This document shows, one piece after another, positions 34,313 to 43,335 of a stretch of 64,000 nucleotides of DNA. The translations under genes and the position numbers were made by a program. The notes below the pieces were generated by a model. It saw nothing but the letters and a program-made list of their open reading frames with translations, made no database searches and was not told the origin of the DNA. Every line of letters begins with the position of its first letter. The stretch's first letter is position 1. Origin of the DNA: Rubrivivax sp. (GTDB taxonomy: Bacteria; Pseudomonadota; Gammaproteobacteria; Burkholderiales; Burkholderiaceae_C); NCBI GenBank assembly GCA_019635315.1, contig JAHBZT010000004.1, positions 434,001 through 498,000 of the forward strand. Reading direction: 5' to 3'.

Positions 34313-35121
34313 GGGTTCGACTCCTGTGAGGTGACCGGCGGGGCGCTGACCTGCCGGCTCGCGGTATTGCCGGCCGCCGCGATTCGTCGTTCGACCTCGC
34401 CGGCCGCGACATAACCGGCCGTGCGGCTGCCGTCGGCGTAGAACAGCGTCGGTGTCCCCGAAACGCCCAGTTGCCGCGCCAGTGCAAGGTTGCGGTCGAT
34501 GGCCGATCGGCACTCGGCCTGCGGGGCGAGGCCGGTGCTGTCGCCGTTGACCATCAGCGCCTGCCAGGCCTTGGCCGGATCGGCGGCGCACAGGACCGAC
34601 TGCGGAAGCTGCCGGCCCAGGAACGGCACGACGAAGGTGTAGATCGTCACGTCCGGCAGCTTCGCCAGTTCGGGCTCGAGGCGCCGGCAGAACTGGCACG
34701 CTGGATCGCTGAAGACGTACAGCATGCGAGCGCCGGTGCCGTGCACCGTCTTGATGGCGTCGGCCAGCGGGAGCTTGTCCACTGCAGCGGGCGTCGCATC
34801 CCCCGCGCTGGTCTCGGTCTCGACGCGGGCCTTCTCGGCGCGCGCCAGCTTCGGGCCAGTGATGTCGGTCATCGTGGCCGTATCGATCACGCGGCCGAAG
34901 ATGAAGTAGCGGGGGTTCTTGGCCGACACGAAGGCCACGTTCGCTCCCATCCAGACTTCGAAGATGCCGGGCACCGCGCTCTCGTTGACCGAAGTGAACT
35001 TCGTCCCCGGATGGGCCTTCTGCAGGCCGGCCAGGAGCTTCGCTTCCTGGGGCGTGGCGGACAGCGCGCCGCCGACCAGCAGCGCCAGCGCCGCTCCCAA
35101 TGCGAGTTGCCTACTCTTCAT
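34309..35121 (-). CDS. dsbC: DsbC-type thiol:disulphide isomerase
   Basis: A 270-residue periplasmic protein with a signal peptide (about 1-22). The N-terminal DsbC dimerisation domain ([28 protein letters not shown]) is followed by a thioredoxin domain with the active site CQFC near residue 143 and the cis-Pro in [11 protein letters not shown]. It reshuffles disulphides, here probably in TraN, TraU and TraH, which carry many Cys. DsbC in this position is typical of SXT and IncA/C transfer regions. It overlaps traB and traV. Confidence 0.93.
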   Translation of the reverse strand: MKSRQLALGAALALLVGGALSATPQEAKLLAGLQKAHPGTKFTSVNESAVPGIFEVWMGANVAFVSAKNPRYFIFGRVIDTATMTDITGPKLARAEKARVETETSAGDATPAAVDKLPLADAIKTVHGTGARMLYVFSDPACQFCRRLEPELAKLPDVTIYTFVVPFLGRQLPQSVLCAADPAKAWQALMVNGDSTGLAPQAECRSAIDRNLALARQLGVSGTPTLFYADGSRTAGYVAAGEVERRIAAAGNTASRQVSAPPVTSQESNP

Positions 35122-36469
35122 CGTTGGCCGCCTTCATGTAGCGTTCGGAGGGGTCGGCATTGCGCGGATAGGACGTGGCGGAGGCCTTGGCGGTCTCTGC
35201 ACCGTCGATGCGAACGCCCTTGGTGAGCACGACGTCGATCTCGCGGCCGGCGTCGATCTCGATGATCGGGAACGTCTGCTCGGCGAGCTTGATGTAGTAC
35301 TGCGCGAGCCGGTCGAGCGCCTTGCCGACGCCGCCCCCGAGTCCGGCTTTCAGCGCGTCGGAGCCCGTCGTCGTGGCGACGGAGCCGAGCGCCGACGTGC
35401 TGTACGTCGTGTTCGCCGTCGAGATGCCCTGGCCGATGCCGCTGATCACGCCGGCCATCAGCGCGTTCGCGAGCATCTGACCCTGCTTGGTCACCAATCG
35501 GCCGCGCATGCCGACCTTGCCGTCCTCGCCGTAGACGCTGCCCTGGATCTTCACTTCCAGCGCCGCGCCGTCTTGGCGCACGCAGGAGAGCGACTCGGTT
35601 CGGAGGTAGGCACGCTCGGAGCTGATGTCGCCGTACCCGGCCGCCACGACGAAGCACTCCCGGTACTCGGCGCGGAAGCGGTTGGGCAGCACCGAGTTGT
35701 CGGAGAGCCGGATGAGCACGGGGTGAGGATTGCTTTGCGACTGGCCGCCGGTCGGCGCGTCGAGGCCACCGAGCAGCACACCGCGCGTGAAGCTCACGGG
35801 GAGGAACGTGTCGGTCGTTTGCGTGTTGCCCTTGGCCGCACCGGCGCCGCCTTCGCTCGCCTTGCCGGTCTGAGCCAGCGTGACGCGGACCAACGTCGGC
35901 TGCGGAGGCGCGACCGCGAACTCCGCACTCGGCGGTCCGTCAGGCATGCCGCTGCGAGGGCGCGCCGGCGGCGGAGGTGGCGGCAGGCCACTGCGAGCCA
36001 GCGCAGCATCAGGCGGGAACTTCGCCGGTGCGCTGGCTGGTGCCGGTGCTGCAGGTGGGGCGGCCGACGCGCCGGGCGCCTGAGGCGGCGCGGACTTCAG
36101 GCGCGCCTCCAGCTCGGCGAACCGGCGCATCAGCGCCTCCTGGGTTTCCTGCCGCTCGCGGTTGATGCGGCGCTGCTCCTCGCGATCGCTCTTGTACTGC
36201 TCGAGCTCACGACCGGCCTTGCCGACCCACGTCTCGACGTCGCGGACCTGGGCCCCCGGCGCCATCAGGTCGACGTTCGTAGGCTTGAGCTCCGACTTGC
36301 CCGCCGCAGCCGCGGCTCGTTGTGAGGAGTCGCCCGATCCCATCGCGAAGACGGCCCAGAGGATGCCCATCGCGACGGCCGAGATCCCGCCGACCGTGGC
36401 CCACTGGCGGGTGCGTGGCGACATCCGTTCGACGACACCGTCCCACCTTTCCTTGAAGCGTGAAGGCAT
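35111..36469 (-). CDS. traB: TraB, core-complex scaffold (VirB10-type)
   Basis: A 452-residue protein starting [11 protein letters not shown] after GGGAG (a TTG two codons upstream is possible). A single membrane helix (about 22-45, [20 protein letters not shown]) precedes a coiled coil ([20 protein letters not shown]) and a Pro-rich stretch of about 60 residues that spans the periplasm; the C-terminal TrbI/VirB10 beta-barrel domain has [20 protein letters not shown]-like strands and the GMRGRLV motif. It joins inner and outer membrane parts of the channel. The traK stop lies two bases upstream. Confidence 0.95.
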   Translation of the reverse strand: MPSRFKERWDGVVERMSPRTRQWATVGGISAVAMGILWAVFAMGSGDSSQRAAAAAGKSELKPTNVDLMAPGAQVRDVETWVGKAGRELEQYKSDREEQRRINRERQETQEALMRRFAELEARLKSAPPQAPGASAAPPAAPAPASAPAKFPPDAALARSGLPPPPPPARPRSGMPDGPPSAEFAVAPPQPTLVRVTLAQTGKASEGGAGAAKGNTQTTDTFLPVSFTRGVLLGGLDAPTGGQSQSNPHPVLIRLSDNSVLPNRFRAEYRECFVVAAGYGDISSERAYLRTESLSCVRQDGAALEVKIQGSVYGEDGKVGMRGRLVTKQGQMLANALMAGVISGIGQGISTANTTYSTSALGSVATTTGSDALKAGLGGGVGKALDRLAQYYIKLAEQTFPIIEIDAGREIDVVLTKGVRIDGAETAKASATSYPRNADPSERYMKAANDEE

Positions 36470-36471
36470 GT

Positions 36472-37299
36472 TCAAGCTCCCTGACGGATGACGTAGACCG
36501 TCGTGCTCTCGCCCGGTCGGAGGTTGTGGTTCTCGATCGAGACCGCCAGCACGTTGCCCGCATCGCGATCGAATTCCTGCTCCGCGAGCACCATGTTTTG
36601 GTTGCTCACGTTGGTGAGCGTGTAGCGCTCGCCGATCAGTCCGCGGCCCTCGTAGAGCCGGGTCAGCGAGAAGCGCGCCTCGACCCAGAGCTGCATCGGG
36701 CGGTTCACCTCCTCGACGCGGACGTCTGTCGGCACGCGGTCGGATGCCATAGCGACCAGCATCGCCTTGAGTGCGCGGATGTGCTGCGGCTGCCGAGTGG
36801 TCGGGGCCGCCGACTGGTCAGCCTTCGCCATCCGCGGCGCCTTGTCGCGGATGACGATCGTGTCCGCCGGTGTGTCCGAGCGGCGCAGAAGCAGCGTGTA
36901 CGTGGCGTACTGGCTCGACACGAAGAGATTCACGGGCTTGCCGGCACCGCCTACCGGGCGGACGTAGATCTCGCCCTTGTCGGTGTCGCACTCGAGGACG
37001 ATCTCGCCGGCGGGATTGATCTGCGGCGCGAGCGGCGTCGCGCCCGCACCGGCCGGTGTAGCGCCACCCGGAGCCGCGGTCACCGCTGCGCCGCAGTTGC
37101 TCGAGTAGATGTTGCCGAAGACGTTGGTGATCGCCGCACCGTCGATGCGAATGCGGGTCGGCTCCTTCAGTGAAAGAACCGCCTCGACGCTGACGCCGTC
37201 GCTGGCCTCGACGACCTGCAGCGCATGAGCGGGATGCGGTTCAGCGAGCCACAGCGCCGGAGTCAGCAGCGCCCACGCGAACTTGTCCGTTCTGCGCAT
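36472..37299 (-). CDS. traK: TraK, core-complex protein (VirB9-like secretin type)
   Basis: A 275-residue exported protein with a strong AAGGAG site and a signal peptide (about 1-27). The mature start LQVVEASDGVSVEAVLS and the later GEIYVRPVGG and LFVSSQYATYTLLL strands match TraK. The middle has a Gly-Ala-Pro-rich insert near 75-90. TraK links TraV in the outer membrane with TraB. Its start lies 59 bases inside the end of traE, an unusually long overlap. Confidence 0.93.
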   Translation of the reverse strand: MRRTDKFAWALLTPALWLAEPHPAHALQVVEASDGVSVEAVLSLKEPTRIRIDGAAITNVFGNIYSSNCGAAVTAAPGGATPAGAGATPLAPQINPAGEIVLECDTDKGEIYVRPVGGAGKPVNLFVSSQYATYTLLLRRSDTPADTIVIRDKAPRMAKADQSAAPTTRQPQHIRALKAMLVAMASDRVPTDVRVEEVNRPMQLWVEARFSLTRLYEGRGLIGERYTLTNVSNQNMVLAEQEFDRDAGNVLAVSIENHNLRPGESTTVYVIRQGA

Positions 37300-37855
37300 T
37301 TCGAATCTCCTTGAACGTCTGGATGTGGACACGGCCGCCCGTGTACTTGAACTGCGCGAGATAGGCTCGGGTCTCGGGTTCGCCGATGTCGGCACCGTTG
37401 ATCTGGCGTCGCAGTCGTCCGGTGATGACCACCGACTGCTCCTTCTCGTCGGCGGTGAGCTGCTGGATGAGGAACGAAGTGGAGGCGTTGTTGCTTCGCA
37501 GCCGATCGGCCTCCAGGTCCATCTTGGTCTTCATCGCCGCATGCTGGTCGGGCAGGACCCAGTTCAGCAGGACGTTGCGCTTCCAGTCGACCGTCGAGGG
37601 AGAGACGTCGAGCATGAGCCAGGCGACGAAGCCGGCCATCTCCTCGAGGTACTCGCGGCTGGCCTTGTCGCGCGTGACCCAGAACGTGCGGTCGATCGAC
37701 GGCGGGACGATCACGGTGCGCTCGCTGCCCAGGATGCTGACGATGACCGCGAGCGAAAGCAGCTGGCAGACGGAGAGCAGGGCGACGATGGCGCCCAGCG
37801 CGCGGTTGGTCTTGCGCTGCACGCGCAAGTCGTTCTGGTGGCGTTCGAAGTCCAT
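37241..37855 (-). CDS. traE: TraE, inner-membrane pilus assembly protein (VirB8-like)
   Basis: A 204-residue protein with an N-terminal membrane helix (about 20-43, LGAIVALLSVCQLLSLAVIV) after a short cytoplasmic head, then a periplasmic NTF2-like domain with VPPSIDRTFWVTRDKASREY, PSTVDWKRNVLL and RLRRQINGADIGEPETRAYL. This is the VirB8-class scaffold of F-type systems. Nineteen bases separate it from traL. Confidence 0.93.
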   Translation of the reverse strand: MDFERHQNDLRVQRKTNRALGAIVALLSVCQLLSLAVIVSILGSERTVIVPPSIDRTFWVTRDKASREYLEEMAGFVAWLMLDVSPSTVDWKRNVLLNWVLPDQHAAMKTKMDLEADRLRSNNASTSFLIQQLTADEKEQSVVITGRLRRQINGADIGEPETRAYLAQFKYTGGRVHIQTFKEIRNAQNGQVRVGAADSGAVAR

Positions 37856-37873
37856 GGCGTGTGCCCGAGGTGG

Positions 37874-38173
37874 TCAGCCGACCATGCGGCGAAGGTGGGA
37901 TGGGGGCGTCGCGCGCAGCGCCGTGACCGGATTCGCCGGAAGTGCCCAGTAGGCCCAGTGCATCGCGAACGCGGGGTGCTTGTCGGCCTTCGTCCGGGCG
38001 ACCCACCGGCTGAGGTACAGGCCTGTGGCGGCGCAGATGGCGAAGCCGAGCTTCGTGCTCGTCAGGTAGCCGACGAACAGCGAGAACACGAAGGGGAACG
38101 CCACGTCGGCGTCCCAGAAGCCGATCTTCCATTGGTCGTCCAATCGGCGCGGGATGTAGGTGTCCGACTGCAT
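37874..38173 (-). CDS. traL: TraL, small inner-membrane pilus assembly protein
   Basis: A 99-residue protein with the TraL opening YIPRRLDDQWKIGFWDADVA, then two membrane segments (FPFVFSLFVGYLTS and AICAATGLYLSRW). It is the VirB3-class partner of the TraC ATPase. Position between pilin and traE is the standard F-type order. Confidence 0.93.
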   Translation of the reverse strand: MQSDTYIPRRLDDQWKIGFWDADVAFPFVFSLFVGYLTSTKLGFAICAATGLYLSRWVARTKADKHPAFAMHWAYWALPANPVTALRATPPSHLRRMVG

Positions 38174-38212
38174 CGCGGTCCCCTCGGTGTTCGGGCTGCC
38201 AGGTCGGTCGGC

Positions 38213-38557
38213 TCAGATCACCGCCCCCAGGATCGCGCCGGCGATCGTGAGGCCGACGGCGCCGAAGATCGCCATGCCCAGGTAGAACAGCACCGGGCCG
38301 AAGTTGCGCAGGGCGGCCAGGCTGATGAAGGCGACGACGAAGCCGACGAAACCCACCAGTGCCTTCACGCCGGGGGCCAGGCCGGCCAGTTGCGTCAGCG
38401 CCGACACGAGCGGACCCGTGATGCCGGTGAAGGCGACCAGGTCGAGCGCGTGGCTGGGCGTTGCCGCCAGCAGCGCCGCGAGCGCCAGGGCCGCCAGGCC
38501 GAACATCGCGATGGCTTTGCGCGACGGTGCACGGACAGTCGAAAGGACAGCGTTCAT
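38213..38557 (-). CDS. traA: TraA-like pilin precursor
   Basis: A 114-residue protein with GGAGCAAGCA before the ATG. A long leader with a hydrophobic helix ends near PSHA-LDLV (about residue 37), followed by a short mature pilin of about 76 residues with two membrane helices (LVGFVGFVVAFISLAAL and PVLFYLGMAIFGAVGLTIAGAIL). This architecture fits F-type pilins that are stored in the membrane before assembly. The sequence is too short and variable to prove by motif; position directly before traL is the main support. Confidence 0.8.
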   Translation of the reverse strand: MNAVLSTVRAPSRKAIAMFGLAALALAALLAATPSHALDLVAFTGITGPLVSALTQLAGLAPGVKALVGFVGFVVAFISLAALRNFGPVLFYLGMAIFGAVGLTIAGAILGAVI

Positions 38558-38580
38558 TGCTTGCTCCATGGAGAAGAAGA

Positions 38581-38895
38581 TCAGGAAGTGGTGCGCACCG
38601 GACGCAGAGCGTCCAATGCGCGCTTCACGATCGCCTCCGCACCAAGCTCGAGAGCGATCTGAAGGCACGCGTCCGTCAGGTAGCTCAGGTCGATCGCGGG
38701 ATCGCTCGTGGATTTCTGGATGGCCCTCAGCTTCGCGAAGGTCTCGGCTCGGACGATGGTTGCTTTCCATCCGGGCCTCACCCTGCGCTTGGGCTGCGGG
38801 TATGCAGAGGAGCGCGCTGCCGTGTCGCGTTGCCGCGGGTCGGACGACGGTCCCTCCGAAGTTGTGGCCGAAGGCCTCAGGATCGGCTGGTTCAT
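38581..38895 (-). CDS. Small basic protein in the tra cluster, unknown
   Basis: A 104-residue protein; the ATG after GGAGGCGCGTG is chosen over a GTG one codon earlier. The first 45 residues are Ser-Pro-Arg-rich and disordered; the rest is helical (ETFAKLRAIQKSTSDPAIDL, then a second helix). No signal peptide, so probably cytoplasmic. It could be a DNA-binding or chaperone-like protein for the pilin gene downstream, but nothing proves this. Confidence 0.65.
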   Translation of the reverse strand: MNQPILRPSATTSEGPSSDPRQRDTAARSSAYPQPKRRVRPGWKATIVRAETFAKLRAIQKSTSDPAIDLSYLTDACLQIALELGAEAIVKRALDALRPVRTTS

Positions 38896-39626
38896 CACGC
38901 GCCTCCCGCGGCCATGAACACGACCTCGACGCGGCGATTGCGGGCGCGCCCGTCCTCGTCGCTGTTCGATGCCACGAAGCAGCAGCGACCCTTGGCGTCG
39001 ATCGAGATCGTGGCCCTGGCGTCGGGCGCGACCGTGCGAATGCGGTCGCGCACGGCGAGGGCCCGCGCCATCGCGAGCGCCTGGTTGACCTCGAGGTCCC
39101 CGATGGCGTCGGTCCGGCCGGAGATGACGATGCGGTCGGCTTTCTTCGCATCGCCCATGGAGGCATCGAGTGCAGCTTTCGCCGACGGCGACAGCTCGGC
39201 TGATGCGAAGGCGAACGTCAGCACCAGGTGGCGCCTCGCATCGGCGGGCACGGGCTTCTCAGCTTCGGTGGGCTGCGGTGCCGCGGCCGCCGTTCTCGTC
39301 GCTTCGACGGGGATCGCGGTGGTGGAAGTGGGCCGCGCGATCGGCTCCCGGAGTGCGACGGGCTGCGGAGTCGGCAACGCGGTCGCAAGCGTCTTGGGTG
39401 TCACCTGTGGGCAGGCAGGTTCGGCGCAGACGCCGAAAGCCGCGTCGCGCCCGAATGAGAATTGAGCGAGCCGCTGTCTGAGCAAGACGTGGGCAGCGTG
39501 CGTGGCTCCATCCCTCGGCGCATCGCTCGGCGTTTGTCCATGCAGTCCGGCGCACGATGAACACGTGATCACCAGGCAGCCAGCGAGCGTCGACGTGACG
39601 ACCGTCCTGGAGATGCGGCGGTTCAT
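38895..39626 (-). CDS. OmpA-family lipoprotein or envelope protein
   Basis: A 243-residue exported protein. The signal ends in VITCSSCAG, which could be a lipobox (Cys near 22 or 25). A Pro-Ala-Thr-rich linker (about 75-120) is followed by the OmpA peptidoglycan-binding domain with FAFASAELSPSAKAALD, ISGRTDAIGDLEVNQALAMA and the NSDEDGRARNRRVEV end. It likely tethers the transfer apparatus to the wall. Both ends overlap neighbouring genes by four bases or fewer. Confidence 0.85.
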   Translation of the reverse strand: MNRRISRTVVTSTLAGCLVITCSSCAGLHGQTPSDAPRDGATHAAHVLLRQRLAQFSFGRDAAFGVCAEPACPQVTPKTLATALPTPQPVALREPIARPTSTTAIPVEATRTAAAAPQPTEAEKPVPADARRHLVLTFAFASAELSPSAKAALDASMGDAKKADRIVISGRTDAIGDLEVNQALAMARALAVRDRIRTVAPDARATISIDAKGRCCFVASNSDEDGRARNRRVEVVFMAAGGA

Positions 39627-40180
39627 GGAGACACCCTCGCTGACAGGATGAAGCCCACCTTCACTGCTGGCGTGCTAGGTTCCGGAGCCGGCGCCCTCGC
39701 TGGTGCCACAGTGGCGTGGCCGGGAGCCGGCAGGCGGCGGTAGACGCGCCACGCGTAGCGGCTGCGCGCCTGCGTGCACGCATCGCCCTTCAATTGGCTG
39801 CACGCGGCGTTGTAGGCCCCGACGGCGTTCCAGGAAACGCCATGGCGTGCGAACGCGTGCGCCATCAGCCAGGCGCCGACCTTGATGTTGGTGCAGGGGT
39901 CGTAGAGATCGCGCTCGTTGATGCCGGCCGCCGCGAGCGCAGGCAAATGGCTGCTGTTGATCTGCATGAGGCCGATGTCATAGGTCCCCGTCCGGGAGCG
40001 ATGCGTGAGGTTCACGGCCGACGGATCGAGGTCCGACTCGGCACGTGCCACCGCGTAGAGCAGGTTCGAGGACACGCCGTACAAGCGCTCGGCCTCGTCC
40101 CAGCAGGCCCGGCCGCCGGTCGGCATCCAGGCGGCGCAGGCCGCGAAGGCCACAACGAGAACGCGGTGGGACGGCTTCAT
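39623..40180 (-). CDS. Lytic transglycosylase (VirB1/IagB-like)
   Basis: A 185-residue exported enzyme with a signal peptide (about 1-24). The SLT domain shows the catalytic Glu in AVARAESDLDPSAVN near residue 47, then GTYDIGLMQINSSHLPAL and the AVGAYNAACS motif near 130. It opens peptidoglycan locally for the pilus channel. The C-terminal 40 residues are Ala-Pro-rich. The stop overlaps the OmpA-family start. Confidence 0.92.
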   Translation of the reverse strand: MKPSHRVLVVAFAACAAWMPTGGRACWDEAERLYGVSSNLLYAVARAESDLDPSAVNLTHRSRTGTYDIGLMQINSSHLPALAAAGINERDLYDPCTNIKVGAWLMAHAFARHGVSWNAVGAYNAACSQLKGDACTQARSRYAWRVYRRLPAPGHATVAPARAPAPEPSTPAVKVGFILSARVSP

Positions 40181-40186
40181 CGCGGT

Positions 40187-40645
40187 TCAGTTCGTCGCCA
40201 CACCGCGCGCCTTGGCCCGCGCGAGAAGGTTGAGGCGGGCTTGGTGGAGCACGCTGGCCTGGGCGTCGGGCAGCGACATCGCGATCGCCACGCAGCCGGT
40301 CGTGATGTGGTCGATCTCGAACATGGGGTTCGGGAAGCGGTTCCACGCCGCCCGATGCGCGCCCATCAGCTGTTCGAACTGCGCCTTCCAGATGTCGCAG
40401 CTGCGGCGCTCCGTCTTCGGGTCGCGCTGCGTCAGGCGCGTCTCGAGGTACTCGACCAGGCGCTGCTGTCCGTCTTCGCTGTCGACAGCCAACGAGACGC
40501 ACGCGCTCAACAGGTCGGGGAAGCGGAACTTCGGAGAGCGGTTCTCGGGCGACTTGAAGATGCGATGGAGCCAGTCGTGCTCCTCGATCCAGACACCCGT
40601 TTGAACAGTGGGTTGTCGATCGTCACGGTCGATCGGAGTTGCCAT
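40187..40645 (-). CDS. Unknown protein heading the tra operon
   Basis: A 152-residue protein starting MATPIDRDDRQ after GAGGTCTGTCG; in-frame ATGs up to 36 bases upstream are alternatives. It is soluble, with WIEEHDWLHRIFKSPENRSP near the start, a Cys-containing helix and DHITTGCVAIAMSLPDAQAS. It is the first gene of the long minus-strand operon that ends with traG. No family recognised; the constant place beside the transglycosylase suggests a transfer-related role. Confidence 0.7.
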   Translation of the reverse strand: MATPIDRDDRQPTVQTGVWIEEHDWLHRIFKSPENRSPKFRFPDLLSACVSLAVDSEDGQQRLVEYLETRLTQRDPKTERRSCDIWKAQFEQLMGAHRAAWNRFPNPMFEIDHITTGCVAIAMSLPDAQASVLHQARLNLLARAKARGVATN

Positions 40646-40801
40646 CGACAGACCTCGCGGGAGTTGCATTGCGGCTTGCATCGGGTGGCCCTTTGGAGAC
40701 GCGCGTCGGTGTCGTCTTAGTGGGCATCAGCGTATGGAAGGCGCGCCACGCGCGCACCCGAGAATCCGGCCCAGATGAGGCCAAGTTGAGGGGGTGGGCC
40801 C

Positions 40802-41428
40802 TCAGCGGATCACGTGATAGTTCGCCAGGGCCCGGCTCAGCACGAAGAGCATCACGAGCAGGCACAGCGTGACGAACATCGGGTGCATCTGAAGCGGAAG
40901 GAAGCAGGCGACGACCACCGCGCTTCCCAGTGCAATGGCGCCGGCGACGCTGCCGCCGAACATCTCGGCGCTGTGGGGAACGAACTCGCGCGCCCGGACC
41001 AAGCGCACCACCAACCCATCGACCGCCGCGACCAAGCAAAAGATCGACAACAGCGGCAGCAACTCGACCAGCGCGCTCAGCCGGTAGGTGACGAGCACGA
41101 AGAGCGAGTCGATCGAGCGGAAGTACGGGTTGCCGAAGAGGCGTGCGCTCATCTGGCTCACCTGGTGCGCCATGGCGGCGTCGACGGCGCCGTTCTGCGC
41201 GACCTGGACCGCCGGAGCCGGCGGGTCGCTGAGCTGCTTGCCCGCCTGCTGCATGTCGAGCATCCGTGAAAGGACGCGCTGCGCAGTGGCCTTGCCCCAC
41301 ACGTGTTCGTTCATCGCGTGCTCGGCACGCAGCACCTCGAGGAAGCGCTCGGCAGGGACCGCGGAAGGGATGTACAGCACGATGCACAGGATGGCCAGCA
41401 TGGCTGTGATCCAGACGTAGCGGATCAT
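40802..41428 (-). CDS. DUF4400-type membrane protein of integrating conjugative elements
   Basis: A 208-residue protein with four predicted membrane helices (starting MIRYVWITAMLAILCIVLYI; then about 115-140, 158-178 and 184-200). The order relaxase, TraD, this protein is the one seen in SXT-like ICEs, where the third gene codes for a DUF4400 protein of unknown role. It may anchor TraD to the channel. Its start overlaps the traD stop. Confidence 0.8.
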   Translation of the reverse strand: MIRYVWITAMLAILCIVLYIPSAVPAERFLEVLRAEHAMNEHVWGKATAQRVLSRMLDMQQAGKQLSDPPAPAVQVAQNGAVDAAMAHQVSQMSARLFGNPYFRSIDSLFVLVTYRLSALVELLPLLSIFCLVAAVDGLVVRLVRAREFVPHSAEMFGGSVAGAIALGSAVVVACFLPLQMHPMFVTLCLLVMLFVLSRALANYHVIR

Positions 41429-43332
41429 TTGGAGGCTTCCTTTGCGGCGGGCCTCGGCCGGTCGAAGTCGGGGTTCAGGATCGCGAACCTTCCCTTGACC
41501 AGGCGGCCCGCGACCGACCCGAAGTACTGCAGGTTGGGAAGCTTGCCGAGGATGTCCACCGGTACGCGTTCCTCCATCGACTCGGTGACCTGAACGCTCT
41601 TGCCTGCGCTCCAGTCGCCGAGGTGCGTGTCGGCGCCCTGGTTGAGTCCCACGCGCATCGTGTGGATGCCGGTCTTGCCGAAGGTCTCGACGATGAAGTC
41701 CTGTGTCGGCCGGTCCTTGGAGCGAAGCGCAAAGAGGTTGTTCAGGTTGCCCAGCGCCATGCGGGCCGCGTCCTCGGAGCCGAGGCGCTTGGCGAGGTCG
41801 GCGAGCGTCTGCATCGCGCAGATCGAATGGATGCCGCCTTCGGCGCCCTTGTTCAGGATCTCGATGAGGGGCTGGTTGATCACGTTCGCGATCTCGTCGA
41901 CGACGAGCGTGATCCGTCGGCTGCTGCCCAGGTTGTAGCGCATGCCCGCACGCGCCGCGAGGTCGGCGATCGCCAGCGCGCCGATCGCCGACGCGACCGA
42001 GGGGTCAGGCAGGGAGTCGAGGCACATGTAGAGCACATTGCCGCCGCGCTCGATCTTTTCGAAGTTCATGATCGGACGCTTGTCGTCCAGATCGAACGGA
42101 TCCGGCGAAAGGCTCTGCCCGAGGTCGCCCGAGGTGAGCATGGACAGGATCGGCAGCAGGTTGGCCGTGATCTTCTGGTAGTGCTCTCGGTTGTGGCGGA
42201 ACACCCGGATCTGCGAGTCGATGACCTTGTCGCGCTGGGTCTGCGAAATGCGCTGCTCGTAGTACGACACGAACGCGAGCAGCTGTGGAGTGGCAACCTC
42301 CGACGGCTTCTTGATGCCGCCGCGCGCGGCGGTCTGCAGCAGGGCGCGCATCTCCTGCGAGTCGCGCCATCCGTGGCCCAGTTGCCGGTCGAAGAAGCGC
42401 TGCAGCGACGCTTCGAGCACAGGCTCGATGCCGCCCTCGATGTAGCGCGTGAGCTTCAGCAGGTTCGGCCTGTCTTCCAGGTTCACCAGCCCCTGCACGA
42501 CGACGTTCACTGCGTCCCATCCGAATGCGGTGAACGCGCCGCCCGTGTCCACCGGCATGATCGACTGGATGCGGGAGGCGATCTCCGTAGGCTTCTGCCA
42601 GTTGAACGTGAAGTCGAGCCGCACCCCGGTCTCGGGGAACGCGGGGTGGAACTCCATGAAGGTGTCTGCCTCGCGGTAGTCCTCGCAGGCACGCTGGACC
42701 ACGCGCTTGAGGCGGCGGCTGTTCTTCGGGTCGATGAAGACCACGACGTCGCCGCGTCGGACGGCCTGGGTCAGGAAGTTGCCGAGCGCGACGCCTTTGC
42801 CGGCTTGGGTCGTGCCGACCAGCAGTGTCCCGCCCTCGAAGTTCTGCAGCGGACGGTAGAGCGCGTGCTCCTTCGCTTCGACGCCATGGATGTACGGGAG
42901 CCCGATCTCGGAATCGGGTTGAGGACTGACCGCGAAGCCCAACAGGCGCAGCAGGTGCGGCGAAACGGCATAGTCCTTGTAGTTGATCTTCGCGAGCTCA
43001 TACAGGCGCTGGGAATGGACGGGCAGCCACTCGAAACCGAAGCCAAGGAACACCTGGCTCGGGTCGCGCGTGAGCGTCTCGAGCTTGCGGGTGGTGATGA
43101 TCTGCATGGCCTTGCCGGACAGCGAGGCGCGGACCGTGAGGACCCGCAGCCCCTGACGCATTCGGTGAGCGGCCATCATCAGCGCCATCAGCGCCAGCCC
43201 GAGCGCGACCGCAGATGTGATAAGTCCGCGCCCGCCGAGGTACACGAAGGACAGCAGGCCGGCCAGCCACGCAGCGCCGGCCCACATCTCGTACGCCGGC
43301 CGCCACGGCATTTCGTAGTCACGGACCAGCAT
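41425..43332 (-). CDS. traD: TraD, type IV coupling protein
   Basis: A 635-residue membrane ATPase. Two N-terminal helices (about 12-52) precede the FtsK-like motor: Walker A GTTQAGKGVALGN near residue 177, the VVFIDPKNSRRLKR strand, Walker B LVVDEIANV near 477 and the CAMQTLADLAKR motif. TraD brings the relaxase-DNA complex to the secretion channel. Length and context match the SXT type rather than F TraD, which is longer. Three bases separate it from the relaxase gene. Confidence 0.95.
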   Translation of the reverse strand: MLVRDYEMPWRPAYEMWAGAAWLAGLLSFVYLGGRGLITSAVALGLALMALMMAAHRMRQGLRVLTVRASLSGKAMQIITTRKLETLTRDPSQVFLGFGFEWLPVHSQRLYELAKINYKDYAVSPHLLRLLGFAVSPQPDSEIGLPYIHGVEAKEHALYRPLQNFEGGTLLVGTTQAGKGVALGNFLTQAVRRGDVVVFIDPKNSRRLKRVVQRACEDYREADTFMEFHPAFPETGVRLDFTFNWQKPTEIASRIQSIMPVDTGGAFTAFGWDAVNVVVQGLVNLEDRPNLLKLTRYIEGGIEPVLEASLQRFFDRQLGHGWRDSQEMRALLQTAARGGIKKPSEVATPQLLAFVSYYEQRISQTQRDKVIDSQIRVFRHNREHYQKITANLLPILSMLTSGDLGQSLSPDPFDLDDKRPIMNFEKIERGGNVLYMCLDSLPDPSVASAIGALAIADLAARAGMRYNLGSSRRITLVVDEIANVINQPLIEILNKGAEGGIHSICAMQTLADLAKRLGSEDAARMALGNLNNLFALRSKDRPTQDFIVETFGKTGIHTMRVGLNQGADTHLGDWSAGKSVQVTESMEERVPVDILGKLPNLQYFGSVAGRLVKGRFAILNPDFDRPRPAAKEASK

Positions 43333-43335
43333 TGC

